From: CAMPJM01 sp964440915
GTDB lineage: Bacteria > Bacteroidota > Bacteroidia > Cytophagales > Cyclobacteriaceae
Length of the DNA: 28,849 nt
NCBI GenBank assembly: GCA_964440915.1
Contig: CAYTTV010000044.1
Location: 1 to 28,849 of the forward strand
Direction: 5' to 3'
The notes beneath the pieces were generated by a model, which saw only the letters and a program-made list of their open reading frames with translations, did not search any database and was not told the DNA's origin. Made by a program: the position numbers and the translations under genes. Each line of letters opens with the position of its first letter. Position 1 is the stretch's first letter. Below are positions 16,094-24,193 of this stretch, in pieces.

Positions 16094-18136
16094 TTACTTC
16101 ACTAAAACTCTAAAAGTGTCGTGCTTGAAGTTTTTATCCTCGATTTTCAGAAGATATGTGCCACGCATGAGGTCATAGCGACTGATATCAATGGCCAAGC
16201 GATTAACGCCTGGTTCCACATGTGCTGTAAATCGATGCACCGACTTGCCTTTCTGATCGATCAGTTGAAATCTTCGCTCGCCTTGATAGGGTGTTGTCAA
16301 TATAATATTCATTTCGTCTCTTACCGGATTGGGGTATACACGAAAGTTGTTCAAAGCTATGTTTAGTGCTCCTGTTGTGAGGTATGCCGAGGCTACTTTC
16401 TTAATTTGGTAATCGGTGACGCCACAGCTTTCTGAATGATTATACTCTATTACAGTTACACCATATATTCTGTTAGGTTCTAACCCCGAAACCGTAACGG
16501 ACTCTCCGGTGCCATTATATACAACAAATTGGTCACTGCCTATTGCGCTACCATTTCCAAATACACCTCCACCGTCATTATATACACTTCCGTCGACTAT
16601 TTTTCCAAGGCTCGGTTTCCCTGATTTTTTCATGACGATCAATCTGGCATTACCTCCTCCATTCTGCCAAGAAATATCTGCACTTGTACTGGAGATATTT
16701 GAGAAATCAATGTGTTTGGGCGCTACTTGAGGCTCAGTTGCTAACAATGGGAGGCTATTGTCCAGTCGAGCAAGAAAAGCATCATTGTAGCCACCCTCAA
16801 CAGTTAAAGTATGTGTGCCCAGAACCATGGTATCGTCAAAAGATCCTGTGCAATATATTCTCCCTTGTGGATCTGCTGCAATAAAACTCACCTGTTCATA
16901 GCTAAAACCACCTACCCCCCAAAGCTTCAGGTCTGCACCATCTTCTGGAGCAAATTTCATTAAGACGCCGCCGAAAGCATTGTATGTCTGTCCAGCAAAG
17001 TCAATAGGAGAAGTAAAAAGGCCGGTTGCGTAGACGTTGTTGTCTTCGTCTATGACAATGTCACTCACACTATTGAACATGTCTGAGCTCAATTGCTTAG
17101 ACCAACCAACATGACCGGTAGGCGCAAGTTGGACTATAAAACCAGCATTACCCATATATGTGCTATCCCCAAGCACAAACGCATCATTATTATAATTATC
17201 AGTAAAGCTACCTCCCATGTAGATGGTATCATTTGGTCCTATTGAAAGTGCTAAAAACATACATTCAGCATCTCCCGTATTTACTTTTCTGAGCCATTTC
17301 AATGAACCATTATTCGCAAATTCTGCTATGAATCCGCTAGAGTAGGTGTCACTAGTAAGTGTTTTAGTTTGTATTGTAATTGAATTGTTAAAATTTCCTG
17401 CAATCACAACGCTGTTGTTAGATTTAAGGGCTACCATTATTTTTAATGCTGTCGTATTGCCAAACTGCTTCAGCCATGCTTTCCCGCCAGCTGCATTCAG
17501 CTTTAGCAAAAAACTATTACCATGGGTATCACTGTTAATGATTGAACCGCCAATATTGGCGGTGCCTTCAAAACCTCCTGTAAGATAGATGTTCCCGTTG
17601 GGCTGAATGGCCAAGCCTCCCACCCGGTCATAGCCAGGCCCACCATACTTTTTTAACCATACCAATTCCCCATAAGGATCGAACTTGGCCAAAAATATAT
17701 CAGGCGAACCGCTATCGCTCACGATCTGTTGCCCATCTACTACAAGCGTATCTGAAAAAACGCCTGCTAAGTAAGCATTCCCACTTGCATCGGCTGCTAT
17801 TGCTGCGGCCTCATCCCAGCCCGTGCCGCCTACAGATTTCTGCCAAAGTAGTAATCCAGAAGGATTGTACTTGACGATATATAGGTCTGTACCGCCCTTG
17901 CTTTGGTAAGTGGAATCTCCTAAAGTAATTCCATAAGCGTAAGCGCCAGTAACATATAAATTACCGTCTAACCCGAAAGTCAAATCATTATTACCATAGC
18001 TGTCTTCGGCCACTATACTGTTGGCCCATGCCCATGTACTGGTGACACATGGTTCATTATCGATTTCTTGAGACATGGCCTTCAAACTAAGAACCAAGAA
18101 GATAAAAAGGAGGAGATAAGTAGAGTTTTTTTGCAT
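16094..18136 (-). CDS. Secreted seven-repeat beta-propeller (SBBP-type) protein with T9SS sorting tail
   Basis: 680 aa. Signal peptide at about 1-22 (ends AMSQ). About seven repeats of 55-60 residues run from about 50 to 460, each with a GN(I/A/V)Y(L/V)(T/A)G(x)F core and a closing strand of the LLKLNxxG..WLK type. This is the SBBP pattern and fits a seven-bladed propeller. An FN3-like domain (about 470-590) is followed by a C-terminal region opening FRVYPNPVRDEMN (598-610) and ending in GTYLLKI then FRVLVK. This matches type-A sorting domains recognised by the type IX secretion system, so the protein should be exported through T9SS and either anchored to the surface or released. Ligand unknown. 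Monocistronic by its hairpin and upstream gap. Confidence 0.9.
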   Translation of the reverse strand: MQKNSTYLLLFIFLVLSLKAMSQEIDNEPCVTSTWAWANSIVAEDSYGNNDLTFGLDGNLYVTGAYAYGITLGDSTYQSKGGTDLYIVKYNPSGLLLWQKSVGGTGWDEAAAIAADASGNAYLAGVFSDTLVVDGQQIVSDSGSPDIFLAKFDPYGELVWLKKYGGPGYDRVGGLAIQPNGNIYLTGGFEGTANIGGSIINSDTHGNSFLLKLNAAGGKAWLKQFGNTTALKIMVALKSNNSVVIAGNFNNSITIQTKTLTSDTYSSGFIAEFANNGSLKWLRKVNTGDAECMFLALSIGPNDTIYMGGSFTDNYNNDAFVLGDSTYMGNAGFIVQLAPTGHVGWSKQLSSDMFNSVSDIVIDEDNNVYATGLFTSPIDFAGQTYNAFGGVLMKFAPEDGADLKLWGVGGFSYEQVSFIAADPQGRIYCTGSFDDTMVLGTHTLTVEGGYNDAFLARLDNSLPLLATEPQVAPKHIDFSNISSTSADISWQNGGGNARLIVMKKSGKPSLGKIVDGSVYNDGGGVFGNGSAIGSDQFVVYNGTGESVTVSGLEPNRIYGVTVIEYNHSESCGVTDYQIKKVASAYLTTGALNIALNNFRVYPNPVRDEMNIILTTPYQGERRFQLIDQKGKSVHRFTAHVEPGVNRLAIDISRYDLMRGTYLLKIEDKNFKHDTFRVLVK

Positions 18137-18445
18137 AGCTTTTAGTAAATTAAAAAATTAATATAAAATCACAAGGTAATTCTATGGAACGAAAAACAAA
18201 AAGAGCAAGTTGCCATTTTCCATTTTTTTTTATACCAAAAAGCATATATTTATTTAGTGAAAAATAAAGTATTATAATGTTCTTATTTATCTATCTCTCA
18301 TGCACAATTGAATTAGATAAATTAACAAAATGATATATGACGAGTGTATGGGGGTAGTTAAGCAACCGTATGCGTAAAAGTGGAGTGACTTCAACATCAA
18401 CAAACAAGAAAATATCTTATAAAATAACCCTAAAAAAAGAACCAT
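18137..18445. other. Non-coding, very AT-rich intergenic region
   Basis: The sequence upstream of the propeller gene (minus) and of the 49-codon ORF (plus). I see no credible gene. Poly-T and poly-A runs occur at about 18222-18240. A minus-strand frame crossing 18287-18511 is antisense to the small ORF and has noise-like composition. Confidence 0.55.
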
Positions 18446-18595
18446 ATGAAAAGGACATTTTTCAAAGTACTCTCTAAGATTAACAAAACAATTCTTCCCT
18501 CGTACCGACACCGTAACCTCGAGAGATTATCAAAATTCGACCAACTTATCATAGGGTATAAGTATTGGGTAACGAAGCATTATTTTGATCAATAG
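18446..18595 (+). CDS. Small conserved-looking basic protein (49 aa)
   Basis: ATG at 18446, TAG at 18593. Begins MKRTFFKVLSKINKTILPSY, followed by a basic stretch (RHRNLERLSKF) and a C-terminal IIGYKYWVTKHYFDQ. From memory this looks like a group of roughly 50-residue uncharacterised Bacteroidota proteins with an INKxxLPSY motif and an aromatic GYRYxVT motif; I could not search to confirm it. There is no signal peptide. It may form one amphipathic helix, a loop around Pro18 and a second helix. It stands alone between the divergent propeller gene and the second kinase. Function unknown. Confidence 0.6.
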   Translation: MKRTFFKVLSKINKTILPSYRHRNLERLSKFDQLIIGYKYWVTKHYFDQ

Positions 18596-18764
18596 CGTAA
18601 AATTTGACTATTTTGTAAAAAAGAAGTGCGGTAATGCCTCAAGGATATAAAAATTTCAATTAAGATTTATATATTGTCTCGCCATACTGAAACATTCTAA
18701 ATTTACTACTCCATCAACTCTTTGAACTCATTTTTTACTTTATAATATATGAAGTAGTTAAAGC

Positions 18765-21032
18765 ATGAAAAGAACTTCATCTCTACTCTTCTTTCTTTTT
18801 TTGTGGCTCATGCCGCAGTATAATTTTATTGTAGCCCAAAACCAACCATTAGATAGCTTAAGGAACGTGCTTCCTTCAGTCAAAGATACTATCAAGGTAA
18901 ATGTGCTGAATGAGATCGCTTATTTATTGTATTATGACGATGCTCAAGAGGCCATTCTTGCCGCTTCAGAAGCAATTGTATTGGCAAAAAGCATAGACTA
19001 TCCAAAAGGGCTTGCACTAAGCTATGATTTGATGGGCAGAAGCTATTTTCAGCTTAACGATCTCAACAAAACGCTACAAAACTATATCACTTCTGTAGAG
19101 TACTATAAAATTATTAATGACACTTTGAAAGTGGCAGAGGAATACAATGAGATCGGCGTTGTTTACAAAAATATGGGCGAGTATTCGAAGGCGTTAGATT
19201 ACTACGCCAAGGTCTTGGAACTCGTTGGACAAGAGAAAAGCAGCTTGACACTGGGCAATACGCTCATGAATATTGGTCAAAGCTATAGCTATCTCGGCTA
19301 TTATGAAAAATCGATCGAGTATTTCATCAAAGCGATCAAGACTTGGGAAGCTTTGGAAGACAAAACGGGGTTAGCATTGGCTTATGGCAACCTGGGCAAT
19401 TTGTACTACAATCTCAAAAAGCATTCAATGTCTTTGGAATACTTTCAAATGGCCAAACGTTATTTTAAGGAAGCCAACAATCAAAAGTCTTTAGCATCCA
19501 TTCTGAACAATATTGGACTTATTTACAACGATTCTGAAGAAAATGAGAGAGCTTTAGTGTATTTCGACTCTGCACTGACTTTGTCAACCAAACTAAACTT
19601 CAAAAGCGGTATGGGATTGGCGTTAAGCAATATTGGAAGAGTAAACCAAGATATTAAGCAATACGAGACGGCCATTGAAAACTATAAGGCTGCCATTGAG
19701 ATATTCAAAGAAATAAATAATAAGTCCGCTGTTTCGGGCCGGCTAATCGATCTAGGAGAACTCTATAGATTCACAGGCAATTATGAGGATGCACGAATCG
19801 CAATATCTGAGGGACTACAAATTGCCAAAGAAATAAACGATACAGAAAGAGAGTTATATGGCTATAAAGGCCTGTTTGAATATTATGAAGCGGTTAAAGA
19901 TTATAATAAATCGCTTGAGTATTATAAAAAATATGCCGCCCTAAAAGACAGTGTGTTCAATATTGAAAAAAGTGGACAGATAACCGAGATTCAAACACGG
20001 TATGAGACTGAAAAAAAGGAACAGGAGAACGAGTTGCTCCGAAAAGAGAAAGCCATAAGGGAAGAAACCATTAGTCGTAAGGAGGCGCAAAACCGCTTGT
20101 TGCTCATTGGCATCTTGTTTATCCTTTCTTTCGCAGGATATTTTTATGTGGTAAATCGCCAAAAGCAAAGAACCAATTTACTGCTGCGTAAGCAAAATGA
20201 AGAGATAAATTTAAAGCAGCAGGAAATAATAAATATTAATGCGGATTTGCAGGAGTCTCAAGACCAACTTTCGAAAGCCAATGAAGAGCTGCAATATCTG
20301 AACAGCACATTAGAAAGCACTGTGAGGGAAAGAACATCCGCCTTACAAAAAAGCAATGTCGAACTCGACACTTTTCTTTATCAATCGTCCCATGCACTTC
20401 GGAGGCCTATTGTGAGCATCATGGGCCTGATCCAAATTGCCCGATTAGAAAAAGAACGTGAGAACATGGTAGTCATATGGGATAAGGTGGAGGATACGGC
20501 AACCAAAATGGACCTGATGCTAAGGAAACTGGTCATGGCCAGCGAGATCAACATTGCTCAATTTGATCCTTACAAAAGGATTGACATTCAATCTGTGATA
20601 GAGGAAACATGGGAGGCCATACAGAACAACTTGCCAACCGAAAACATCCGCTTTAAAAGTCAGATTGAGCCTATAAAAGGCTTTTATACCAAAGAAGTGC
20701 CATTCAGGATTGCCCTCTATAATATATTTGAAAACGCGGTGTTATATGCATGTGAACTAGACCCTCAAGTGAGCGTAACCATTAAAAATCAAGAAAATAA
20801 AATCTATTTAGAAATCCTGGACAATGGCCTAGGAGTACCTCACGATCTGACTGAAAGAATATTCGATATGTTTATTGTAGCCACGGACCAACCTAAAGGT
20901 TTTGGGCTGGGTTTGTACATAGCAAAAAAAGCACTGGACAAATTGGAAGGGAATATCAATGTACGAAGGGACGGCAATTTCACATGTTTTCAAATAATAT
21001 TACCCTCAATTAGCAATAATATTACCTCGTAA
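18765..21032 (+). CDS. TPR-domain sensor histidine kinase (HALRRP type)
   Basis: 755 aa. A signal peptide (about 1-25, ending VAQ) leads to seven or so tetratricopeptide repeats at about 80-390, typified by GEYSKALDYYAKVLEL. A membrane helix lies at about 446-464 and a coiled coil at about 470-535. The phospho-acceptor is H543 in SSHALRRPI, a variant of the usual HDLKGPL box. The ATPase core has N657 (NIFENAVLYA), a DNGLG motif at 686-690 and GFGLGL at 712-717. The TPRs are therefore predicted to lie in the periplasm with the kinase in the cytoplasm. No response regulator is adjacent. It shares its layout, but not the histidine box, with the kinase at 1430. The signal it senses is unknown. 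Confidence 0.92.
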   Translation: MKRTSSLLFFLFLWLMPQYNFIVAQNQPLDSLRNVLPSVKDTIKVNVLNEIAYLLYYDDAQEAILAASEAIVLAKSIDYPKGLALSYDLMGRSYFQLNDLNKTLQNYITSVEYYKIINDTLKVAEEYNEIGVVYKNMGEYSKALDYYAKVLELVGQEKSSLTLGNTLMNIGQSYSYLGYYEKSIEYFIKAIKTWEALEDKTGLALAYGNLGNLYYNLKKHSMSLEYFQMAKRYFKEANNQKSLASILNNIGLIYNDSEENERALVYFDSALTLSTKLNFKSGMGLALSNIGRVNQDIKQYETAIENYKAAIEIFKEINNKSAVSGRLIDLGELYRFTGNYEDARIAISEGLQIAKEINDTERELYGYKGLFEYYEAVKDYNKSLEYYKKYAALKDSVFNIEKSGQITEIQTRYETEKKEQENELLRKEKAIREETISRKEAQNRLLLIGILFILSFAGYFYVVNRQKQRTNLLLRKQNEEINLKQQEIININADLQESQDQLSKANEELQYLNSTLESTVRERTSALQKSNVELDTFLYQSSHALRRPIVSIMGLIQIARLEKERENMVVIWDKVEDTATKMDLMLRKLVMASEINIAQFDPYKRIDIQSVIEETWEAIQNNLPTENIRFKSQIEPIKGFYTKEVPFRIALYNIFENAVLYACELDPQVSVTIKNQENKIYLEILDNGLGVPHDLTERIFDMFIVATDQPKGFGLGLYIAKKALDKLEGNINVRRDGNFTCFQIILPSISNNITS

Positions 21033-21202
21033 TGAAAATGATGGGTAACTGCATTGATGTCGGCATTTCTAGTGAAAACTAATTGATTTCCGCTCATTCA
21101 AATATTTAATATTAATAAGCGCATGTATGTTTGATCATCATTTTTGAATTTTTATTGCCAATTATTTGCTTTTCATGTCCTCAATTACTTATATTGGTTT
21201 CG

Positions 21203-21234
21203 AACCTTAATTAAAAACCTTTAACCTTAATTAA
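21203..21234 (+). repeat. Direct repeat AACCTTAATTAA before the small lipoprotein gene
   Basis: Two exact 12-base copies, 21203-21214 and 21223-21234, start 20 bases apart (close to two helical turns). The second ends 2 bases before the ATG at 21237. Possible binding site or simple AT-rich duplication. Confidence 0.4.
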
Positions 21235-21236
21235 CC

Positions 21237-21395
21237 ATGAAAAGAATTCTACCGGCAATCTTTGCCTTATCTATGCTATTTTTAGTTTCATGCGAAGACT
21301 CAAGCGATGAAGTTTTTGCAGATGTACAAAACGAACAAGCCCGAACCCGAGGAGCTTTGGGAGATTTTGATGGCTCGAGAGAGGATCCAAGATAG
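21237..21395 (+). CDS. Small lipoprotein (52 aa)
   Basis: ATG at 21237, TAG at 21393-21395. Signal peptide MKRILPAIFALSMLFLVSC, with lipobox LVSC and the lipidated Cys at residue 19. The mature part is only 33 residues and acidic (EDSSDEVFADVQNEQ), then RTRGALGDFDGSREDPR. The lipobox is clear, so export and lipid anchoring are well supported. I recognise no family. It lies 204 bases after the second TPR kinase on the same strand and could be part of the same sensing unit, but nothing in the sequence proves this. A hairpin follows 18 bases after the stop. Confidence 0.75.
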   Translation: MKRILPAIFALSMLFLVSCEDSSDEVFADVQNEQARTRGALGDFDGSREDPR

Positions 21396-21413
21396 GTATT
21401 TCCTTAAAACAAA

Positions 21414-21451
21414 AAACATGAAAGCCCCAATTGCTTGAGGCTTTCATGTTT
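21414..21451. terminator. Bidirectional terminator-like hairpin
   Basis: AAACATGAAAGCC (21414-21426) pairs perfectly with GGCTTTCATGTTT (21439-21451). The interior CAA/TTG can pair too, after one C-A mismatch. On the minus strand the stem is followed by a good U-tract (T6-G-T4). On the plus strand the tract is short (TTTCT). It closes the lipoprotein gene and would also end minus-strand transcription from the decayed frame at 21549-21827. Confidence 0.7.
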
Positions 21452-21548
21452 CTAACCCCCATAAGATCAGGCGATTTTTTTCAGGGCGGTAACAAACATA
21501 AGTTCAGGATTATCTTATGCTTGTGTGTGCCTGAGCGTATTGAATCTG

Positions 21549-21827
21549 TTATAAAGATCTATACCTGTATTCAGTTCTTAACCCCGTTTCTGCTTTCAAA
21601 TTGGTAAATAAGATGCTTGCTTCAAACTTGATTTGCGTAACTCGTCCTTTGGTGTCCCATACGGGCAGGTCAGTCAGCTTATATTTCTAGTCCGCCATTC
21701 CACTGTCTAGGTTCTCAGGCTTGACTCCATTTACCCTAACACAATAAGGTATTCAATAAGTAAAACCATGCATTTCGTGTAACAATCCATATTTAGAAGC
21801 GTTATCTTTCCAGATTTCACTTAACAT
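21549..21827 (-). pseudogene. Decayed ORF with two internal stop codons
   Basis: Reading the minus strand from the ATG at 21827, one frame gives 92 residues interrupted by TGA at codon 25 and TAG at codon 47, then TAA at 21549. The segments read as protein: MLSEIWKDNASKYGLLHEM..., then VNGVKPENLDSGMAD (after the first stop), then LPVWDTKGRVTQIKFEAS...LKAETGLRTEYRYRSL. A minus-strand terminator-like hairpin lies 98 bases downstream. I do not recognise the family. The neighbouring gap (21452-21548) holds nothing I can name. Chance openness cannot be excluded in 93 codons with two stops. Confidence 0.4.
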
Positions 21828-21837
21828 TTTTTAATCT

Positions 21838-22494
21838 ATGAAAACGCCTTACAAGTTTATTGAACCAAAAAGATTATCGAGTTTAAATGCCAAAAGATTC
21901 ATTCTTACGGGCCTTGCCATCTTTTTCTTCTCGCTGTCCTATGGACAACTAGTTTCAGTCGGCCCTAGGGTAGGCATCAGTTCTTCTAAAATCAGTCTGA
22001 AGGAAAATATCGACAATGTAGAGGAAGGGGATGCCATCTTTGGTTTTCATGCCGGTCTATTTGCACGCATTACAATGTTGAATTTATACATTCAACCTGA
22101 GGTGCTCTTTACAAGCAATGGTGGCAAAATCGAATTTCATGATGGTGCCACCAAGCAAATCAAAGAATATGAGTTCAACAAATTGGATGTCCCTATCATG
22201 GTAGGCTTAAAACTCAGCAAAGTATTACGGCTTCAGGTAGGGCCTGTAGCCAGTCTTTTACTCAAAGCTGATGCCAAAGAAGGCGGTGTCACAGAGGATG
22301 TAAAAGATAATTACAAAAATGCCACTATTGGTTATCAGGCAGGTATAGGATTTGACCTCGGTCGCTTAGCATTAGACCTAAAATACGAAGGTAACCTCAG
22401 CAAGCTAGGCAGCGATGTTAATATTGGCAACTTTACTGCGAATACAGATGTGCGGAACAATCAGTGGCTTTTGAGTTTGGGTATATTGCTATAG
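21838..22494 (+). CDS. Outer-membrane beta-barrel protein, PorT-like
   Basis: 218 aa. A long N-terminal basic stretch leads to a hydrophobic signal segment (about 20-36, ending SLSYGQ). It continues with alternating strands typical of the small Bacteroidota OMP barrel family (PorT/OMP_b-brl): LVSVGPRVGISSSKIS, FGFHAGLFARI, LNLYIQPEVLFTSNGG, KLDVPIMVGLKLSK, LRLQVGPVASLLL, IGYQAGIGFDLG, LALDLKYEGNLS and a final strand NQWLLSLGILL. Relatives range from T9SS components to general small porin-like proteins, and I cannot assign it to T9SS itself. Only one Met lies near the start, so ATG 21838 is used. It converges on ftsZ. Confidence 0.85.
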   Translation: MKTPYKFIEPKRLSSLNAKRFILTGLAIFFFSLSYGQLVSVGPRVGISSSKISLKENIDNVEEGDAIFGFHAGLFARITMLNLYIQPEVLFTSNGGKIEFHDGATKQIKEYEFNKLDVPIMVGLKLSKVLRLQVGPVASLLLKADAKEGGVTEDVKDNYKNATIGYQAGIGFDLGRLALDLKYEGNLSKLGSDVNIGNFTANTDVRNNQWLLSLGILL

Positions 22495-22513
22495 CCACAA
22501 TTTTTATAAAAAG

Positions 22514-22537
22514 AAGCTGCACTTACTCATGCAGCTT
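22514..22537. terminator. Hairpin between the barrel gene and ftsZ
   Basis: AAGCTGCA (22514-22521) pairs with TGCAGCTT (22530-22537) across an 8-base loop, 19 bases after the barrel stop. The U-tract is weak on the plus strand and better on the minus strand. Confidence 0.5.
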
Positions 22538-22561
22538 TGCCATACCGTAACTTATATGATC

Positions 22562-22601
22562 CAAAAAAGAAAAAAGGGCGCAGCTTACTACTGCACCCTT
22601 T
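22562..22601 (-). terminator. Rho-independent terminator of the division cluster
   Basis: AAAGGG and GCAG (22573-22578, 22580-22583) pair with CTGC and CCCTTT (22591-22594, 22596-22601), with one mismatch. On the minus strand the stem is followed by T6-C-T6, an ideal U-tract (22562-22575). It lies 21 bases past the ftsZ stop. Confidence 0.85.
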
Positions 22602-22622
22602 AAACCTTAAAAACCTAACTGC

Positions 22623-24125
22623 TTAATCTACATTATCATGTAGAAATTTATTATTTCCTAATATCTGGCTGTCATCGTTCAAATTATATCGAGAGACATT
22701 CTGCTCAGAAGAGTGGGGCACGTCTTGCAGTCGCACCTTTTTCCTTAAATAAGCAGGGACATCTAATTTTTCCTTAAATGAGTCTGCCGTCCAATCATTG
22801 TTCTGATGTAAACCTCTCAATTTTTTAATTCTCTCTTGAGCTTGTTCCTGTAACTTCTCCTTTTTTTGTTCTAAGCCAAAGAAATCATCCTTATGTGCTT
22901 CTGGCATTGTTTCATTTACACCGGTGGCAGATATTTCCTCAATTTCATATTCCCCTTCTAAATCCAAATAGGTTTTGTCGATCTTAGGCAGTTCTTCAGC
23001 CCCGATTGATATAGAAGTACGTGAATAATTAAAAGGGCCTGGCTTTGTTTCCTTTTTTGATTGGCTATCCTCCTCTTCAAACATTGTAATTTGTTTGTTT
23101 GAGTCCAGGTGGTATACTTTTTTCTCCAGCTCATGCCTTTCAGTGATTCTTTCATGTTCAAAGCCAGTAGCGATTACCGTCACTCTAATACTTTCACCTA
23201 GTTCGGGATCAACACCGTGGCCAAATATCACTTCTGCATTATCGCCAGACTTCTCCTGGATATATTCTGTTATCTCCGATAGTTCGTCCATTTGGAGTTC
23301 CGCTTCTTCACCGGAAATGATAGAAAGCAATATTTTATCGGCTCCCATTATATCACGATTGTTCAAAAGTGGAGAAGAGATAGCTTCTTCGGCTGCCTTT
23401 CGCGCCCTGTTTTCTCCATGCGATTTTGCAGAGCCCATCACTGCGGCCCCTGAATCTTTCATAACTGTTTTAACGTCCTCAAAGTCAACATTTACATATC
23501 CAGGCACAGTAATGATTTCAGCTATTCCTTTGGAGGCCGTCGTCAACACATTGTCGGCTTGTGCAAATGCCTCTGTTATGGATAAGTTACCAAATACCTC
23601 CCTGAGCTTATCGTTCAGGATTACCAATACTGTGTCGCAGCTTTCTTTAAGGGCCTTAATGCCTTCCTCTGCCTGGGCCATTTTTTTCTTACCTTCAAAG
23701 CCAAATGGTACCGTTACGATTCCCACAGTAAGTATATCTAACTCTTTGGCCACTTTGGCAATTACCGGAGCTGCACCAGTACCCGTTCCTCCACCCATAC
23801 CAGCAGTTATAAATACCATCTTGGTGTCCTGGCTCAACAGCTCTCGAATCTCTTCTCGACTTTCAAGAGCTGCATTCCTACCCTTTTCTGGGTTAGCGCC
23901 CGCTCCGAGTCCTTCGGTTAGATTTACCCCAATTTGAAGTTTATTGGGCACCGGACTTCCTTTTAAGGCTTGTGAGTCTGTATTGCATACAATAAACTCA
24001 ACATCCTTTATGCCTTGGTTGTACATGTGATTGACGGCATTACTTCCTCCGCCACCAACTCCTATCACTTTTATAATAGACTTGTGGTGTTTGGGTATTT
24101 CGAATTTATAGGTATTTTCTGCCAT
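22623..24125 (-). CDS. ftsZ: Cell division GTPase FtsZ
   Basis: Tubulin-like GTPase that forms the division ring. At 500 aa it is longer than the E. coli protein (383). The core is complete: GVGGGGSNAVNHM (22-34), the GTP signature GGGTGTGA (111-118) and the T7 catalytic loop NVDFEDVK (212-219). The C-terminal linker is long and charged, with Glu/Gln/Lys-rich coils at about 410-440. The conserved terminal peptide that binds FtsA is seen as KLDVPAYLRKKVRL (453-466). It is not at the end: 34 further residues follow, closing NNKFLHDNVD. It is the last gene of the cluster, 68 bases after ftsA, and is ended by a strong terminator. Confidence 0.97.
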   Translation of the reverse strand: MAENTYKFEIPKHHKSIIKVIGVGGGGSNAVNHMYNQGIKDVEFIVCNTDSQALKGSPVPNKLQIGVNLTEGLGAGANPEKGRNAALESREEIRELLSQDTKMVFITAGMGGGTGTGAAPVIAKVAKELDILTVGIVTVPFGFEGKKKMAQAEEGIKALKESCDTVLVILNDKLREVFGNLSITEAFAQADNVLTTASKGIAEIITVPGYVNVDFEDVKTVMKDSGAAVMGSAKSHGENRARKAAEEAISSPLLNNRDIMGADKILLSIISGEEAELQMDELSEITEYIQEKSGDNAEVIFGHGVDPELGESIRVTVIATGFEHERITERHELEKKVYHLDSNKQITMFEEEDSQSKKETKPGPFNYSRTSISIGAEELPKIDKTYLDLEGEYEIEEISATGVNETMPEAHKDDFFGLEQKKEKLQEQAQERIKKLRGLHQNNDWTADSFKEKLDVPAYLRKKVRLQDVPHSSEQNVSRYNLNDDSQILGNNKFLHDNVD

Positions 24126-24193
24126 GACAATTATATTTTAGGTATTAAAAAATAGGTATTTGGATCAGGTTATGGTTTAATTACTTATGTGTA

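Noticed and set aside
18287..18511. A 74-codon minus-strand frame in the AT-rich gap.
   Set aside because: Composition is unlike neighbouring proteins and it is antisense to the better supported 49-codon ORF.
21271..21462. A 63-codon minus-strand frame over the lipoprotein and its hairpin.
   Set aside because: It runs through a terminator-like hairpin and opposite a clear lipobox gene; no start context.
23095..23937. A 280-codon plus-strand frame opposite ftsZ.
   Set aside because: It is Ser/Pro/Ile-rich, the usual shadow of a real gene on the other strand; ftsZ is certain.
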